A stretch of DNA of 64,000 nucleotides, taken from Oribacterium parvum ACB1. Lineage in GTDB: Bacteria; Bacillota; Clostridia; Lachnospirales; Lachnospiraceae. The DNA is taken from assembly GCF_000238055.2 (NCBI RefSeq), contig NZ_KE148312.1, positions 1,422,501 through 1,486,500 of the forward strand, read 5' to 3'. The stretch's first letter is position 1, and every line of letters begins with the position of its first letter. The position numbers and the translations under genes were made by a program. The notes below the pieces were generated by a model. That model was not told the DNA's origin and searched no databases. It was given only the letters and a program-made list of their open reading frames with translations. Shown here in pieces: positions 52,915-63,138 of this stretch.

Positions 52915-53442
52915 GTGTACATTGAAAAAAGAAAGATTGTTATGGGTAGTTTTTTAGCACTCGCTCTTTGCCTATTTTCCTTAGGAACACCGGCAAAGGC
53001 GGAAAGTATTGTAGGTAGTTACATTAGTGACAACCTTGGAGACGTTTTATATTTTTCTACAGAAGGAAAAGAAAAGACGGAAGTAGAAAGGCAGGCGGAA
53101 AAAGCGGTTTTGGATGCGGAAAAGCCTGCAGAGGTTGCGGCTGTGCAGGGAGGACTCACACCTCTTGGCACATTTAAGCTTACAGGATACTGCTCCTGCC
53201 TGAGTTGCTCTGAGGGCTACGGAAGAAGAACGGCATCGGGAAAGCTTGCTACTGCAGGTAGAACTGTTGCAGTGGATACAAGAGTGATTCCGTTAGGGAC
53301 AAAACTACTCATCGAGGGTAAAGAGTATATTGCAGAAGATATCGGCGGTGCAGTGAAGCACAACCATATCGACATTTACTTTGACACACATCGACAGGCA
53401 CAATCTGTATATCGCTATGCGGAAGTATATCGCATAGGATAA
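52915..53442 (+). CDS. Secreted 3D-domain protein (YabE/YocH-like)
   Basis: 175 residues; basic N-terminus plus hydrophobic signal (IVMGSFLALALCLFSLGTPAKA) and a canonical 3D domain (about 90-170: LTGYCSCLSCSEGYGRRTASGK, VAVDTRVIPLGTKLLI, AEDIGGAVKHNHIDIYFDTH). It resembles the 3D domains of Bacillus YabE and YocH, which cleave peptidoglycan. GTG at 52915 is preferred because AAGAAGGA lies upstream; TTG at 52891 is the alternative. It follows its paralogue by about 60 bases, so the pair probably arose by duplication. Confidence 0.85.
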   Translation: MYIEKRKIVMGSFLALALCLFSLGTPAKAESIVGSYISDNLGDVLYFSTEGKEKTEVERQAEKAVLDAEKPAEVAAVQGGLTPLGTFKLTGYCSCLSCSEGYGRRTASGKLATAGRTVAVDTRVIPLGTKLLIEGKEYIAEDIGGAVKHNHIDIYFDTHRQAQSVYRYAEVYRIG

Positions 53443-53473
53443 ACTATCTTTACCAATAAGGGACATTTTAAGG

Positions 53474-53504
53474 AATCCGGAGCTTTTTTGCTCCGGATTT
53501 TTTA
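53474..53504 (+). terminator. Terminator of the 3D-domain genes
   Basis: AATCCGGAGC / GCTCCGGATT with loop TTTTTT, followed by TTTT. It closes the 3D-domain operon before the chemoreceptor gene. Confidence 0.9.
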
Positions 53505-53671
53505 ATGCTTACAAAGTTGTGCGTCGAAGGAATGAATAAAAATTTACTATATAGTCAATAAGAACATATAAAGATAAAAAAATAAAAAGCACAAATTATT
53601 ATTATATTTTAAAAAGAATTGACCGAAGAATGCCTTAGTGTGTATTTCACGTGAAGGTAGGAGGATAAGGA

Positions 53672-56035
53672 ATGGATAAGGTACAGGGAAGTACAGATGG
53701 CAGTGAGACTTTGGAAGTAAAGTCAAGTGAACTTGGGGCGGAGAAAGATACAATCAAGAAAGATAAATTCGAGAAAGATACAATAAAGAAAGATACAATC
53801 AAGAAAGATAAATTCGAGAAAGATACAATAAAGAAAGATACAATCAAGAAAGATCAAACCGGATCAAAAGAAATCAAGAAAAAACATCATAAATCGGTTA
53901 AACTTTCTATTAAGTTGTCCATTATCTTGGGACTGATGGCTACGATTGTATTGTCTTTTTTAAATACTGTGGCCATAAAAACAACAAAGAAATATTATTT
54001 CGGTGCGATAGATAAAAATATGTATGATAAGGCCATAGCATCTTCTGAAGAGTTAACCGCCTTGATTTCCAGGATGGATGCCATTTCCACTATCATATAT
54101 AAGGGGATGGATTCTCTAGGAGATGATGCAGCGGATTCATGGAATGTGGTGGACCTGGATAATAAAAAAATCTTTGTAAGCCCCATGGAAGAGGGGATAG
54201 AATTTCGTTCTCGTGTCTTAAGTGCAAGCTTAAGCAGAGCGCAGTATAACAGTGAATCCGTCCTTCTGGATTCTTTAAATGCTTTAATTGAGACGGATGA
54301 AAATGTGATTGGTGCGGGTGTACTTTTTGAGCCGAACGGATTTGTTGACGGGGTAAAAAGCTATGCTCCCTATCTGAATCGCGATGGACAAAAGAATAAA
54401 ACACTGACCAACTCTACTTATGAACAGTATAGCGAAAAGGAATATTATACTGAGGCAAAAGAAAAGCAGCATACTGTTATTACCGATGTTTATGAGGATA
54501 TATTGACCGGAGAAAAAGTAGTCAGTGTGTCTCGCCCCTTGATTTTTAATTCCAAGTTTTTAGGTGTGGTTTTATTGGATATTGATATCAAGCTTTTCTC
54601 ATCCGTTCAACGGGAAGACAGTCGCTTCCCCAGTCTTAGCACACATATTTTGGACGAACACGGAGATATCATTTATTCCGCAGACAGCAGTCAAATAGGA
54701 AAATCCATTTCTGAATTTCTTTCGGAAAAGCAATATGGTGATATAGAAAGCTTAATGGAGAAGGGGGATGCATTTTCCAAAGAAGTGAAGCTTGCAAACA
54801 GAGATGTGAAAAATTATTATTTCGCACCGACCAATGTCCTCGGAAATACTTGGTGGATTACGCTGTCCCTTGCTAAAAAAGAATACTATGCACCGATTGC
54901 CTTTCTTGTTATTTTTGCAACAAGTCTTACAACGGTGATGATTCTTGGCATGGCAATCATCATGTACTTGCTGGTTACGAAGTTTCTTAAGCCTATTGAA
55001 CGGATGGCAAAGCTGAGCAGTATGGTAAGAAAGGGAGATTTCAGCGGAAATGTGAATTATCTTAAGAATGATGAAATCGGTAAAATCGGGAAGGGCTTAC
55101 AGTCTATCATGGAAATGATTCGGGAAATTACCGCTGACTTGAGTGAGAAGCTGGATAAAATGGCAAACGGAGATTTTCAGGTGGACTTCTCCAATGAGGA
55201 GCTTTATCAAGGAGACTTTCATCCGATGCTGGAATCGATGAAGCATATCAGCTACACCTTGAGCGATACCATGCAGGAGATTAAGGAGGCTTCCGAACAG
55301 GTGAGCAGTTCTTCCGATTTGGTTTCCGGAGGAGCACAGTCCTTATCGCAAGGAGCAACGGAGCAAGCCTCTGCTATAGAAGAGCTTTCTGCAAGTATGA
55401 ATGAAATTGCCGATTCCATAAAGAGTACTACGGATAAAGCCGAAGAGGCAAAGCATCTCTCTCAAAAAGCAGGAGAGGCGGTAAAACTCAGTAATGAAAA
55501 GATGGAAGAAATGTCTCGTGCAATGGAAGAAATCACGATAAAATCCAATGAAATCAGTAAGATCATTAAGACCATTGACGATATTGCGTTCCAAACCAAT
55601 ATTCTCTCTTTGAATGCGGCGATTGAGGCTGCAAGAGCGGGAGAGGCGGGAAAGGGCTTTGCAGTAGTGGCTGACGAGGTCGGGAACCTTGCGCAAAAGT
55701 CGGCAAAGGCAGCAAAAAATACCGGCAGCCTTATTGAAGAAAGCAAAAATGCGGTAGAGCAGGGAGCGAAGATTTCCAAGGAAACCGGTGAAGCGCTTTC
55801 GATAGTATACGAGAGAACCGGAAAGATTAACGACATGATATTCGAGATAACCAAGGAGACGGTAAAAGAAGCGGATAATATGCGGCAGCTTACCATCGGA
55901 ATGGATCAAATCTCCTCTGTGGTACAGAATAACTCCGCCACGGCACAAGAATCTGCAGCGGCATCCGAAGAGATGTCCGGACAGGCAAATATCTTGGACA
56001 ATCTGGTATCCAGATTTAAGCTTCGTTCCTCATGA
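53672..56035 (+). CDS. Methyl-accepting chemotaxis protein with repeat-bearing N-terminus
   Basis: 787-residue transmembrane chemoreceptor. Unusual cytoplasmic N-terminus of about 75 residues, Lys/Asp rich with the 15-residue repeat [15 protein letters not shown] twice. Then TM1 (about 77-98), an extracellular Cache-type sensor (about 100-405), TM2 (about 407-430), HAMP, and a signalling domain with the conserved hairpin [22 protein letters not shown]...[13 protein letters not shown] (about 640-680). No C-terminal CheR-binding pentapeptide. Shine-Dalgarno AGGAGG. No flagellar or che genes are in the window; the ligand is unknown. Confidence 0.93.
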   Translation: MDKVQGSTDGSETLEVKSSELGAEKDTIKKDKFEKDTIKKDTIKKDKFEKDTIKKDTIKKDQTGSKEIKKKHHKSVKLSIKLSIILGLMATIVLSFLNTVAIKTTKKYYFGAIDKNMYDKAIASSEELTALISRMDAISTIIYKGMDSLGDDAADSWNVVDLDNKKIFVSPMEEGIEFRSRVLSASLSRAQYNSESVLLDSLNALIETDENVIGAGVLFEPNGFVDGVKSYAPYLNRDGQKNKTLTNSTYEQYSEKEYYTEAKEKQHTVITDVYEDILTGEKVVSVSRPLIFNSKFLGVVLLDIDIKLFSSVQREDSRFPSLSTHILDEHGDIIYSADSSQIGKSISEFLSEKQYGDIESLMEKGDAFSKEVKLANRDVKNYYFAPTNVLGNTWWITLSLAKKEYYAPIAFLVIFATSLTTVMILGMAIIMYLLVTKFLKPIERMAKLSSMVRKGDFSGNVNYLKNDEIGKIGKGLQSIMEMIREITADLSEKLDKMANGDFQVDFSNEELYQGDFHPMLESMKHISYTLSDTMQEIKEASEQVSSSSDLVSGGAQSLSQGATEQASAIEELSASMNEIADSIKSTTDKAEEAKHLSQKAGEAVKLSNEKMEEMSRAMEEITIKSNEISKIIKTIDDIAFQTNILSLNAAIEAARAGEAGKGFAVVADEVGNLAQKSAKAAKNTGSLIEESKNAVEQGAKISKETGEALSIVYERTGKINDMIFEITKETVKEADNMRQLTIGMDQISSVVQNNSATAQESAAASEEMSGQANILDNLVSRFKLRSS
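53747..53855 (+). repeat. 45-bp in-frame tandem repeat within the chemoreceptor gene
   Basis: Two identical 45-bp units (53747-53791, 53792-53836) plus a 19-bp partial third. Each unit codes for [16 protein letters not shown] length change of one unit keeps the frame. Confidence 0.95.
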
Positions 56036-56057
56036 TAATCCTCTAAGAAACTTAAAA

Positions 56058-56118
56058 AAAGAGCTTGTGAAAAGAAGTTTTTGAATGGAAGATCAAATTC
56101 TTTTCACGGGCTCTTTTA
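56058..56118 (+). terminator. Terminator of the chemoreceptor gene
   Basis: AAAGAGC..GTGAAAAGAA pairs with TTCTTTTCAC.GGCTCTTT over a 21-base loop and ends in TTT. It is a long, nearly continuous stem. Confidence 0.85.
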
Positions 56119-56215
56119 TTCCTTGAAGCGATTTCTTTTTTCTGTTTTAGCAAGAGAAATTTATGTTATATTAGTTTAAGCTTTTTATTATAAATGGAGT
56201 AAAGGGGAAGATTGA

Positions 56216-58033
56216 ATGGGATTTACGGAGGCGCAAAAAAGAGCGATAGAGTCCAAAGCGAGAGCCGTCCTTGTTGTAGCAGGGCCCGGCTCGGGAAAGA
56301 CCACCGTACTTACGGAACGCTTAGTTTATCTTCTGAAAAATGGAGCGGAAGCAAAGTCCTGTCTTCTTCTTTCTTTTACAAGAGCATCCAGTAAAGAAAT
56401 GGCAGTCCGATTTACTAAACGAAAGATTTCGGGAAGCATTCCCCATTTTTCTACGATTCACGCTCTCTGTCTCTCACTCCTTCGCGAGGGAAAGAGTGTG
56501 CAGAAGGAAGGACTTGTCAACCTTTATGAGAAAATGGATTGGCTAAGTGCTTATTTTTTAGAAAAGGGAATTGCGAGGGAGGAAGTGGAGGAACTGCTTC
56601 TTACATACTGCAATCAGATTTCCTATTTTAAGTCTATTACGGAAGAGGAAAGGCTCCGCTTCCTTCATGAGGAGAAAAATGATGAGTTTCTTCCTCTCTT
56701 TCAATATTATGAGAAAGTAAGAAAGTCGAGGGGAAAGCTTGATTTTGAGGATCTTTTGATTGAGGTTCTCTTGGAATTACAGAAAAATACAGCGCTGGCA
56801 GACAGCTGGAAAAGTCGTTATAAGCACATCTTGGTAGATGAGTTCCAGGACTTATCTTTGATACAATATGCTATTTTGAAGTCTCTTTCTGAAAAAGGAG
56901 CCTCTCTTTTTGTGGTGGGGGATGAGGACCAAAGTATTTACGGATTTCGTGGAGCAAGCCCCGATATTCTCTTTCGCTTTGCAAGAGACTTTCCGAATTG
57001 CGAGAGGATATTCCTAACAGATAACTTCCGTTCCAAAGAAGAAATCGTAGAGCTTTCGAAGCGTCTTATCGGAAAGAATAAAGAGCGCTTTCAGAAACCT
57101 TTAGCAGGAAGACGAGGAAGAGGCGGAAAAGCAAAGTATTTCGTTGTGGAAACGGGAGTGGAAGAAGCCCTGCTCCTTGTAGAGCATGTGACCGGTCTTT
57201 TACGGGAAGGATGTCCTCCTGAAGAAATCGCGGTGCTTTGCAGGAGCAAAATGCAGATTACACCCTTACTTCCGGAATTTATGGAGAGAGGCATTCCGAT
57301 TGTTGTCATGGAAGAGCTTAACAATGTTTTTCAGCATTTTATCGGAAAGGATATCCTAGCTTACCTTAGGCTCGCTCAGAATAAGGAGAGCAGTCCGGAG
57401 CTTGTACAGATTCTTTCCAAGCCATATAGGGGACTTCGAAGAGAGAAGATTTTACATAAGAATTCGGGACTTAGTGACTTAAAGAAAGCTGCGAAAACAC
57501 CGAGAGAACGTGCGGAGACGGGAAAACTGGAAAAGCAGTTGGAGGCACTTTCAGGACTTGCCCCAAGAGATGCCATACTTTTTATCCGAAAGGAAATCGG
57601 CTATGAGAAATATCTGGAGGATTTTGCAAAAAAGAAAAATAAGGACTTTACGGAGTGGTGGGAGAGTTTGGAAGAAATAACGGCAATGAGTGAAAGTTAT
57701 CCGGATCTCGATGCCTTTTTCCGTTTTGTTACGGAATTTAATCGAAGAGCGCTGGAAAGGCGGAAACCGGAGGAAGAAAAGGGAATTCGCTTTATGACTT
57801 ATCACAGTGCGAAGGGCTTGGAGTTTGACGAAGTCTTTCTCCCGGACTGCATAGAGGGAATTATACCGGATGGAAGAGCCAAGAAGGTCGCAGAGCTTGA
57901 AGAGGAACGGAGAAGTTTCTATGTTGCACTTACCCGGGCAAGAAAAGGAATTCACATCTATGTCACAAAGACGAGGTACAGTAAAAAAACATCGCCGTCC
58001 AGATTTATTCCGGAATTGTTGGAGGGCAGTTAA
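56216..58033 (+). CDS. UvrD/PcrA-like superfamily I helicase (short form)
   Basis: 605-residue ATP-dependent 3'-5' DNA helicase. Motif I AGPGSGKTTVLTERL (about residues 22-36), Ia LLLSFTRASSKEMAVRF, II VDEFQDLS, III VGDEDQSIYGFRGASP, IV DNFRSKEEIV, V FMTYHSAKGLEFDEVFLPD and VI EERRSFYVALTRARKGIHIYVTK are all intact. About 120-150 residues shorter than PcrA, mainly in the 1B/2B domains and at the C-terminus, so it is probably a paralogue rather than the housekeeping PcrA. The Shine-Dalgarno is GGGGAAG. A 113-base spacer with small repeats follows. Confidence 0.92.
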   Translation: MGFTEAQKRAIESKARAVLVVAGPGSGKTTVLTERLVYLLKNGAEAKSCLLLSFTRASSKEMAVRFTKRKISGSIPHFSTIHALCLSLLREGKSVQKEGLVNLYEKMDWLSAYFLEKGIAREEVEELLLTYCNQISYFKSITEEERLRFLHEEKNDEFLPLFQYYEKVRKSRGKLDFEDLLIEVLLELQKNTALADSWKSRYKHILVDEFQDLSLIQYAILKSLSEKGASLFVVGDEDQSIYGFRGASPDILFRFARDFPNCERIFLTDNFRSKEEIVELSKRLIGKNKERFQKPLAGRRGRGGKAKYFVVETGVEEALLLVEHVTGLLREGCPPEEIAVLCRSKMQITPLLPEFMERGIPIVVMEELNNVFQHFIGKDILAYLRLAQNKESSPELVQILSKPYRGLRREKILHKNSGLSDLKKAAKTPRERAETGKLEKQLEALSGLAPRDAILFIRKEIGYEKYLEDFAKKKNKDFTEWWESLEEITAMSESYPDLDAFFRFVTEFNRRALERRKPEEEKGIRFMTYHSAKGLEFDEVFLPDCIEGIIPDGRAKKVAELEEERRSFYVALTRARKGIHIYVTKTRYSKKTSPSRFIPELLEGS

Positions 58034-58146
58034 AGAAGACAGAAAAACGGAATGGATTAAAGAGAATAATAAAGAGAATATATTAAAGAGAGTAAAAACC
58101 GGATTGTTATACCGGAAAAGAGTGTTTTCAAAAAAGGGAGTAAAAG

Positions 58147-58821
58147 ATGGAAAAATTGAAGATTTTAGTGGTGGATGATGAGGAGAGGATGCGGAAGCTC
58201 TTGCAGGATTTTTTAAAAATGAAGGACTATGAGGTTCTTACGGCAGGAGATGGAGAAGAGGCAATTGATATATTTTTCCAAAAGAAAGACATTGCCCTCG
58301 TGATTTTGGATGTCATGATGCCGAAGATGGACGGCTGGGAAGTCCTGAAAACAATTCGGGAGCATTCCAAGGTACCTGTGATTATGCTCACAGCACGCTC
58401 CGAAGAAAGTGATGAGTTAAAAGGCTTTGATTATGGTGCGGATGAGTACATCTCCAAACCATTTTCTCCGAAGATTCTGGTTGCAAGAGTAGAGGCTTTA
58501 CTTCGTCGCACCGGCGTGCAGAAAGAGGAGGTTCTGGAGGTGGGCGGAATCCGCATGGACGAGTCGGCACACAGCGTTACAGTGGATGGAAAGGAAATTG
58601 AGCTTAGTTTTAAGGAATACGAACTTCTACAGTATTTTATTGAAAATAGGGGCATTGCCCTTTCCAGAGAGAAAATCCTGAACAATGTCTGGAACTATGA
58701 TTATTTCGGGGATGCGAGAACCATTGACACGCATGTAAAAAAGCTGAGGGCAAAACTCGAAAGTCGGGGAGATTATATAAAAACCGTATGGGGTATGGGC
58801 TATAAGTTTGAGGTAGAGTAA
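58147..58821 (+). CDS. OmpR-family response regulator
   Basis: 224-residue DNA-binding response regulator. Receiver domain with acidic pair DDEE near the start, phospho-acceptor D55 in ILDVMMPKMDGWEVL, then TARSEESDELKGFDYGADEYISKPF. C-terminal winged helix with SFKEYELLQYFIENRG and RTIDTHVKKLRAKLE. It overlaps in spacing (2 bases) with its kinase. The regulon is unknown; adjacent membrane protein genes are candidates. Shine-Dalgarno GGGAG. Confidence 0.95.
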   Translation: MEKLKILVVDDEERMRKLLQDFLKMKDYEVLTAGDGEEAIDIFFQKKDIALVILDVMMPKMDGWEVLKTIREHSKVPVIMLTARSEESDELKGFDYGADEYISKPFSPKILVARVEALLRRTGVQKEEVLEVGGIRMDESAHSVTVDGKEIELSFKEYELLQYFIENRGIALSREKILNNVWNYDYFGDARTIDTHVKKLRAKLESRGDYIKTVWGMGYKFEVE

Positions 58822-58823
58822 AG

Positions 58824-60350
58824 ATGAAAAAGCACTATTTGAGGAAGAAGTTCTCCATGATTTTTGCGGGAGTCTTCTTTGCTTTAATCGTGATTATGCT
58901 GATAGGAGATAATTTCTTCCTGGAGCGCTTCTATGAGTACAGGAAAGAACATGTTTTGCAAAATGCCTACCTTGAGATTGATCGATACTTGCAGGAGGGA
59001 GGAGGTTTCTCCTCCGTTTTTCCGGAAGAGAAATCAGGGAGCGGGACGGACACCGCTGTTACACGCTACATCTCCAATCTTACGGAAAAAGAGAACATTT
59101 CCGTGATTATCACGGATAACACAAGCTCTCGCTCTTATACCTCTTCTGCGAATCCGAACGCCCTTTTACAGCGACTCTCCTCTTATATTCTGGGAAAGAG
59201 CGGAGACAAACGTAAGTCTCTTTATGAGGGAGAAAACTATACAATAGTGAAGACGGAAGGGAGAGGGGATGATGGCGGTTACATGGAGTCTTGGGGCTAT
59301 TTTTCAGACAACAGTACTTCCTTTATTATGTCCATGCCGCTTTCCAGCTTAAGTGAAGCGGTTTCCGTTTTTAACAGCTTTCTCCTTTTCTTGGGATTCA
59401 TCACCATGGTGCTTGGCATAATTATCGTCTACATTGCAAGTTATGAAGTGACAAAGCCTATACAACAGCTTGCACAGCTTTCTCTTAAGATGAGTAAGCT
59501 CGACTTCTCCGCTCGCTTTGAAGGGGATTCCTCGGATGAAATTGCCACACTCGGGAATTCCATGAATGTCCTTTCGGAACGGTTGGAGGAGACCATCTGT
59601 GATTTAAAAAAAGCAAACAATGAGCTCTTAAGCGATATTGAAAACAAGACCCTGATTGATAAAAGAAGACAGGAGTTTGTGGCGAATGTATCTCATGAAC
59701 TAAAGACCCCGATTGCACTCATTATCGGCTATGCCGAGGGGCTTTCCGAGGGGCTTTGTGAGGACAGCGAAAGCCGGACTTATTACAGTAATGTCATTCT
59801 CGACGAAGCAAAGAGGATGAATCACATGGTGAAGGATTTGATGAATCTTTCCGCCATAGAACAGGGAAAGGATCTTCCGGATTTTGCTCTTCTGGACTTC
59901 CCGAAGCTTTTGCAGGGCGTTATCTCCAGCATGGATATCCTTTTAAAGCAGGAGGAAATACAGCTCGAAGTGGAGATTCCGAAGGAACTTTACCTATACG
60001 GAGACGAGTTTAAGATAGAAGAAGTTCTTATGAACTATTTGCAGAATGCGATTCATCATGTGACGGAACCCAAGCAAATCAGCATTTATACTGAAAATCG
60101 CGGGAAGAATCTGGTGGAAGTACATGTCCGGAATACGGGAAATCCTATTCCGAAGGAAGACTTATCCCATGTTTTTGAAAAATTCTATAAGGTGGATAAG
60201 GCACATACCAGAGCTTACGGCGGATCCGGTCTTGGACTCAGTATTGTAAAGGCGATTATGGACAGCCACCACCAGGAATGCGGTGTGAAAAACACGCTAA
60301 CCGGTGTGGACTTTTGGTTTACTTTAGAGAAGAGAGAAAAATTTTCATAG
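58824..60350 (+). CDS. Membrane sensor histidine kinase
   Basis: 508-residue kinase, cognate to the response regulator immediately upstream. TM1 about 10-30, extracellular sensor about 35-180, TM2 about 185-210 (FLLFLGFITMVLGIIIVYIASY), HAMP, HisKA with H291 in ANVSHELKTPIALIIGYAEG, and HATPase (about 385-505: N box NYLQNAIHHV, G boxes GSGLGLSIVKAIMDSH). General layout like envelope-stress kinases of Firmicutes; the stimulus is not evident. Confidence 0.94.
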   Translation: MKKHYLRKKFSMIFAGVFFALIVIMLIGDNFFLERFYEYRKEHVLQNAYLEIDRYLQEGGGFSSVFPEEKSGSGTDTAVTRYISNLTEKENISVIITDNTSSRSYTSSANPNALLQRLSSYILGKSGDKRKSLYEGENYTIVKTEGRGDDGGYMESWGYFSDNSTSFIMSMPLSSLSEAVSVFNSFLLFLGFITMVLGIIIVYIASYEVTKPIQQLAQLSLKMSKLDFSARFEGDSSDEIATLGNSMNVLSERLEETICDLKKANNELLSDIENKTLIDKRRQEFVANVSHELKTPIALIIGYAEGLSEGLCEDSESRTYYSNVILDEAKRMNHMVKDLMNLSAIEQGKDLPDFALLDFPKLLQGVISSMDILLKQEEIQLEVEIPKELYLYGDEFKIEEVLMNYLQNAIHHVTEPKQISIYTENRGKNLVEVHVRNTGNPIPKEDLSHVFEKFYKVDKAHTRAYGGSGLGLSIVKAIMDSHHQECGVKNTLTGVDFWFTLEKREKFS

Positions 60351-60519
60351 ATTTGTTATCCTTATGCATTGTAATTCGAAATTATTTCGGAATTATGGAG
60401 AAGAGAATGCAGGAAAAAGAGGATGCAGGAAAAAGAGATAAAATTATTTTAATGTAAAAAAAGCAAATCTATGATAAAATACTTTGAATGCTTTATGGAT
60501 TTAGAAAGGAGCGTACAAT

Positions 60520-61215
60520 ATGAATGAATGGAATGAAATGAATAATACAGAAAACAATGGCGGGTCTATCTCTGCCTTTACGCAAGGAACGCTTTCCGAA
60601 AGAGCCTATAATGTGGCTATCGGGGCACACCTTTTGGTGGGACTGGTTATTACCTATTTCTTGGCCTTGAGGATGCCTTATGTTTTTCCGCAGATTTATT
60701 CCGTGCATCCGATTGTTTTCTCTATCGGCTTTTTGGCGGTGGGACTTATCGGTGGACGCATTGCCGCAAAAGGAAATTATATTTTATCTTTGGTTGGATA
60801 TGGTATGAACGTTCTGGCCTTCGGAACTTTACTGTCCCTGGTTACGGTTTTATATCCGGTGCAGTATATCGTTTTGGCAGCGCTGTTAACTACTGTAGTA
60901 GTGTTAACGATGACCGTAGCAGCTGTGATTTTCCCGAATGCTTTTCTGTCCATGGGAAAAACACTTTTTCTTGCTTTAATCGGCCTTGTTGTTGCTGAAT
61001 TTGTGAGCTTGATTCTTGGAGTTTTCTACCCGAATATTTTCGCGATTATCGGCATTTTTATCTTCTCTCTCTATGTCGGCTATGATTGGGCCAGAGGGCA
61101 GCAGTATCCGAGTACGGCAAGTTATGCCTGCTTTACGGCATTACAGCTCTACATGGATATCATTAACCTGTTCCTAAGAATCTTAAGACTTCTCGCAAGA
61201 AGCAGAAGAAGATAA
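60520..61215 (+). CDS. Bax inhibitor-1/YccA family membrane protein
   Basis: 231 residues with seven predicted transmembrane helices, of the BI-1 (UPF0005) family of calcium-leak/pH-sensitive channels. Family marks are the C-terminal YDWARGQQYPSTASYACFTALQLYMDIINLFL and the charged tail RLLARSRRR. An unusually polar N-terminus (MNEWNEMNNTENNGG). Shine-Dalgarno AAAGGAG. It may be regulated by the preceding two-component system, a guess from position only. Confidence 0.9.
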   Translation: MNEWNEMNNTENNGGSISAFTQGTLSERAYNVAIGAHLLVGLVITYFLALRMPYVFPQIYSVHPIVFSIGFLAVGLIGGRIAAKGNYILSLVGYGMNVLAFGTLLSLVTVLYPVQYIVLAALLTTVVVLTMTVAAVIFPNAFLSMGKTLFLALIGLVVAEFVSLILGVFYPNIFAIIGIFIFSLYVGYDWARGQQYPSTASYACFTALQLYMDIINLFLRILRLLARSRRR

Positions 61216-61320
61216 ATACGGGGATACAGCTTGGCTTTTGCGGAGGAGATTCTGAACCCTATGGTGGGGGAGGGAGTTCCGCAATGGGAATTAGACAGCT
61301 TATGGAACCTGATTCTTTAG

Positions 61321-61358
61321 AAGAGGATGCGGAAAAGATGATTTTCCCATCCTCTTTT
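61321..61358 (+). terminator. Terminator after the BI-1 gene
   Basis: AAGAGGATG..GGAAAA pairs with TTTTCC.CATCCTCTT and is followed by TT. It separates BI-1 from the following small genes. Confidence 0.8.
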
Positions 61359-61371
61359 ATGAGGAAAAGAG

Positions 61372-61623
61372 ATGGAAAAATTAAGGGCTGAAATACGAGA
61401 AATCATGCAGGAAATGCTTTTGAAGAAGAATCTGTCTTCCGAGGAAGAGTTTCAGCATTGGTGGATTGACGAAGGAAACGAAAAACGATATTTTGCACTG
61501 CAGGGACGCTTGGAAGAGATGGAGGAACGGAAACGAAGAGAAAAACTTCTTTCTTATTACTACATGAATACGATGGAGGAGCCGGAAAAAACCTCCGAAG
61601 AGGAAGAAAAAGATGATTTGTAA
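61372..61623 (+). CDS. Small charged hypothetical protein
   Basis: 83 residues, helical and strongly charged, with a probable coiled coil (LRAEIREIMQEMLLKKN; ALQGRLEEMEERKRREK) and an acidic tail. Not recognised. It has a good Shine-Dalgarno (GAGGAAAAGAG) and its stop overlaps the next start by 11 bases, which supports real translation. Cytosolic. Confidence 0.6.
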   Translation: MEKLRAEIREIMQEMLLKKNLSSEEEFQHWWIDEGNEKRYFALQGRLEEMEERKRREKLLSYYYMNTMEEPEKTSEEEEKDDL

Positions 61624-62212
61624 ACATTGTGGGAGAGAGATACAAGACAATGAAAAGAGATGTCCCTACTGTAACACGCCGGTTATTCGCATAAAAGTAA
61701 AGAGAATATGTGCCTATTGTAAGACGGAGATTAAAAAGGGAGATAAGACTTGTCCCGGTTGCGGAAGAAAGGTGCCGGAAAAGGTTCAGGAGATGCTGAA
61801 AAGAGAAGAGGAACAGGGCGGATTGTTCTACTCGGAAGACAAAGAAAGAGAAATAAATGGATGGGATACGGTGGATTTTAAGCTTTTGATGTTAAGCATC
61901 TTCCCGCCGCTTCTTGTTATATTCTTTCAGATTCTTTTTGCCAAGACCGGATTTCTGCCGGAATACATCAGTTCCGTTATTGTTTATTTTGCAAGTGCGA
62001 TGTTGATCAGTTACTTTTTGGATCCGCTTTTGACACTAGCTTGGGAAGAGGAAAAGGGAAGAAAGCTATCCGACCCGAGACGTTGCCTTTTCTATCTTTG
62101 CCCGCTATACACTTTGTACTTTCTTTTAAAAGGAAGGAAGAAACCAGACAGCTCCTTGTTGTTTTTTTACGTTTTACACCTGTTTTTAGTGGTAATCTGC
62201 TTTTATCTATAA
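61613..62212 (+). CDS. Double zinc-ribbon membrane protein
   Basis: 199 residues. Two zinc ribbons at the N-terminus (CKHCGREIQDNEKRCPYC and CAYCKTEIKKGDKTCPGC, residues 3-50), then three to four transmembrane helices (about 95-120, 125-145, 160-175, 183-199). Zinc-ribbon/multi-TM proteins of this type are common and mostly uncharacterised in Firmicutes; the ribbons may bind a partner protein. Overlaps both neighbours in a compact operon. Confidence 0.75.
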   Translation: MICKHCGREIQDNEKRCPYCNTPVIRIKVKRICAYCKTEIKKGDKTCPGCGRKVPEKVQEMLKREEEQGGLFYSEDKEREINGWDTVDFKLLMLSIFPPLLVIFFQILFAKTGFLPEYISSVIVYFASAMLISYFLDPLLTLAWEEEKGRKLSDPRRCLFYLCPLYTLYFLLKGRKKPDSSLLFFYVLHLFLVVICFYL

Positions 62213-62235
62213 TTTTGTCTGTAAAAGTGAAGAAT

Positions 62236-63138
62236 ATGATAAATTGGAAAGAAATAGAATTTCCGGAGGCGATTGCTCTGGATAAGATCATTTGCAGCGG
62301 GCAGTGCTTCCGACCGCTGGAATGGGAAGGAATTTATCGTTTTATTACGAAGGATTCGGTTTTGTATCTTAAGCAAGTTTCTGAAAAGAGGCTTGCTTTT
62401 TATGTCAATGAAAACGCTTCTGTGGTAAAACAGGGAGAGATGAGTAAGATTTTCTTGAAGGAAAACTCGGAAAGAATTACTTCGGAGGGCGCAGAAAAGC
62501 AGTGGGAGAAAATCTGGCTTCCCTACTTTGACGGAAGAAGAAAATATAAGAAAATCGAGCAGGATAATCGGGGGGATCTTCATTTGCAAACATGCATAGA
62601 CTTCGGAAAAGGCTTAAGAATCTTAAAACAGGATCCCTTTGAAACTTTGATTACCTTTATCCTTTCGCAAAGAAAATCCATTCCGGCTATTCGTTCTTCC
62701 GTAGAAAAGCTCTGTGAACAGTTTGGAGAAAAGCGCTATAGTAAAGTGGAGGAAAAGGATGTATATTTGTTTCCCAGTGCGGAGGCGCTTTATCATGCCG
62801 ATTTATCGAACTGCTCCCTAGGTTACAGAGTCCCCTTTGTGCAGGATGCGGTAGAGAGAATTGTGGAAGGAAGACTCGACTTATCGGCTTTGGAAAAACT
62901 GCCTACGAAGGAACTTTTAGAAGCACTGATGGAAGTGCATGGCGTAGGAATCAAGGTGGCTTCCTGTGTGGCTCTTTTTGCCTATTCCCGAATGGATATA
63001 ATCCCGGAGGATGTTTGGATGAAGCGCATTTGGGAGAAGCATTATCAGGGAGGGAATCCCTATAGGGAAGATCCTGACGGAGGAATCATCCAGCAGTATC
63101 TTTTTCACTATGCCATACATCATAAGGAGGAATACTAG
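62236..63138 (+). CDS. 8-oxoguanine DNA glycosylase (OGG1-type HhH-GPD)
   Basis: 300-residue bifunctional glycosylase/AP lyase. OGG N-terminal domain (LDKIICSGQCFRPLEWEG ... LYLKQV), then HhH-GPD with LITFILSQRKSIPAIRSSVEKLCEQFG, the hairpin MEVHGVGIKVASCVALFA with catalytic K240 and the activating D259 in IIPEDVWMKR, at the same 19-residue spacing as K249/D268 of human OGG1. Removes 8-oxoguanine from DNA. The start MINWKEIEF is chosen because the family aligns there; an upstream frame extension of 65 codons lies inside the previous gene. There is little Shine-Dalgarno signal, so coupling is likely. Confidence 0.9.
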   Translation: MINWKEIEFPEAIALDKIICSGQCFRPLEWEGIYRFITKDSVLYLKQVSEKRLAFYVNENASVVKQGEMSKIFLKENSERITSEGAEKQWEKIWLPYFDGRRKYKKIEQDNRGDLHLQTCIDFGKGLRILKQDPFETLITFILSQRKSIPAIRSSVEKLCEQFGEKRYSKVEEKDVYLFPSAEALYHADLSNCSLGYRVPFVQDAVERIVEGRLDLSALEKLPTKELLEALMEVHGVGIKVASCVALFAYSRMDIIPEDVWMKRIWEKHYQGGNPYREDPDGGIIQQYLFHYAIHHKEEY

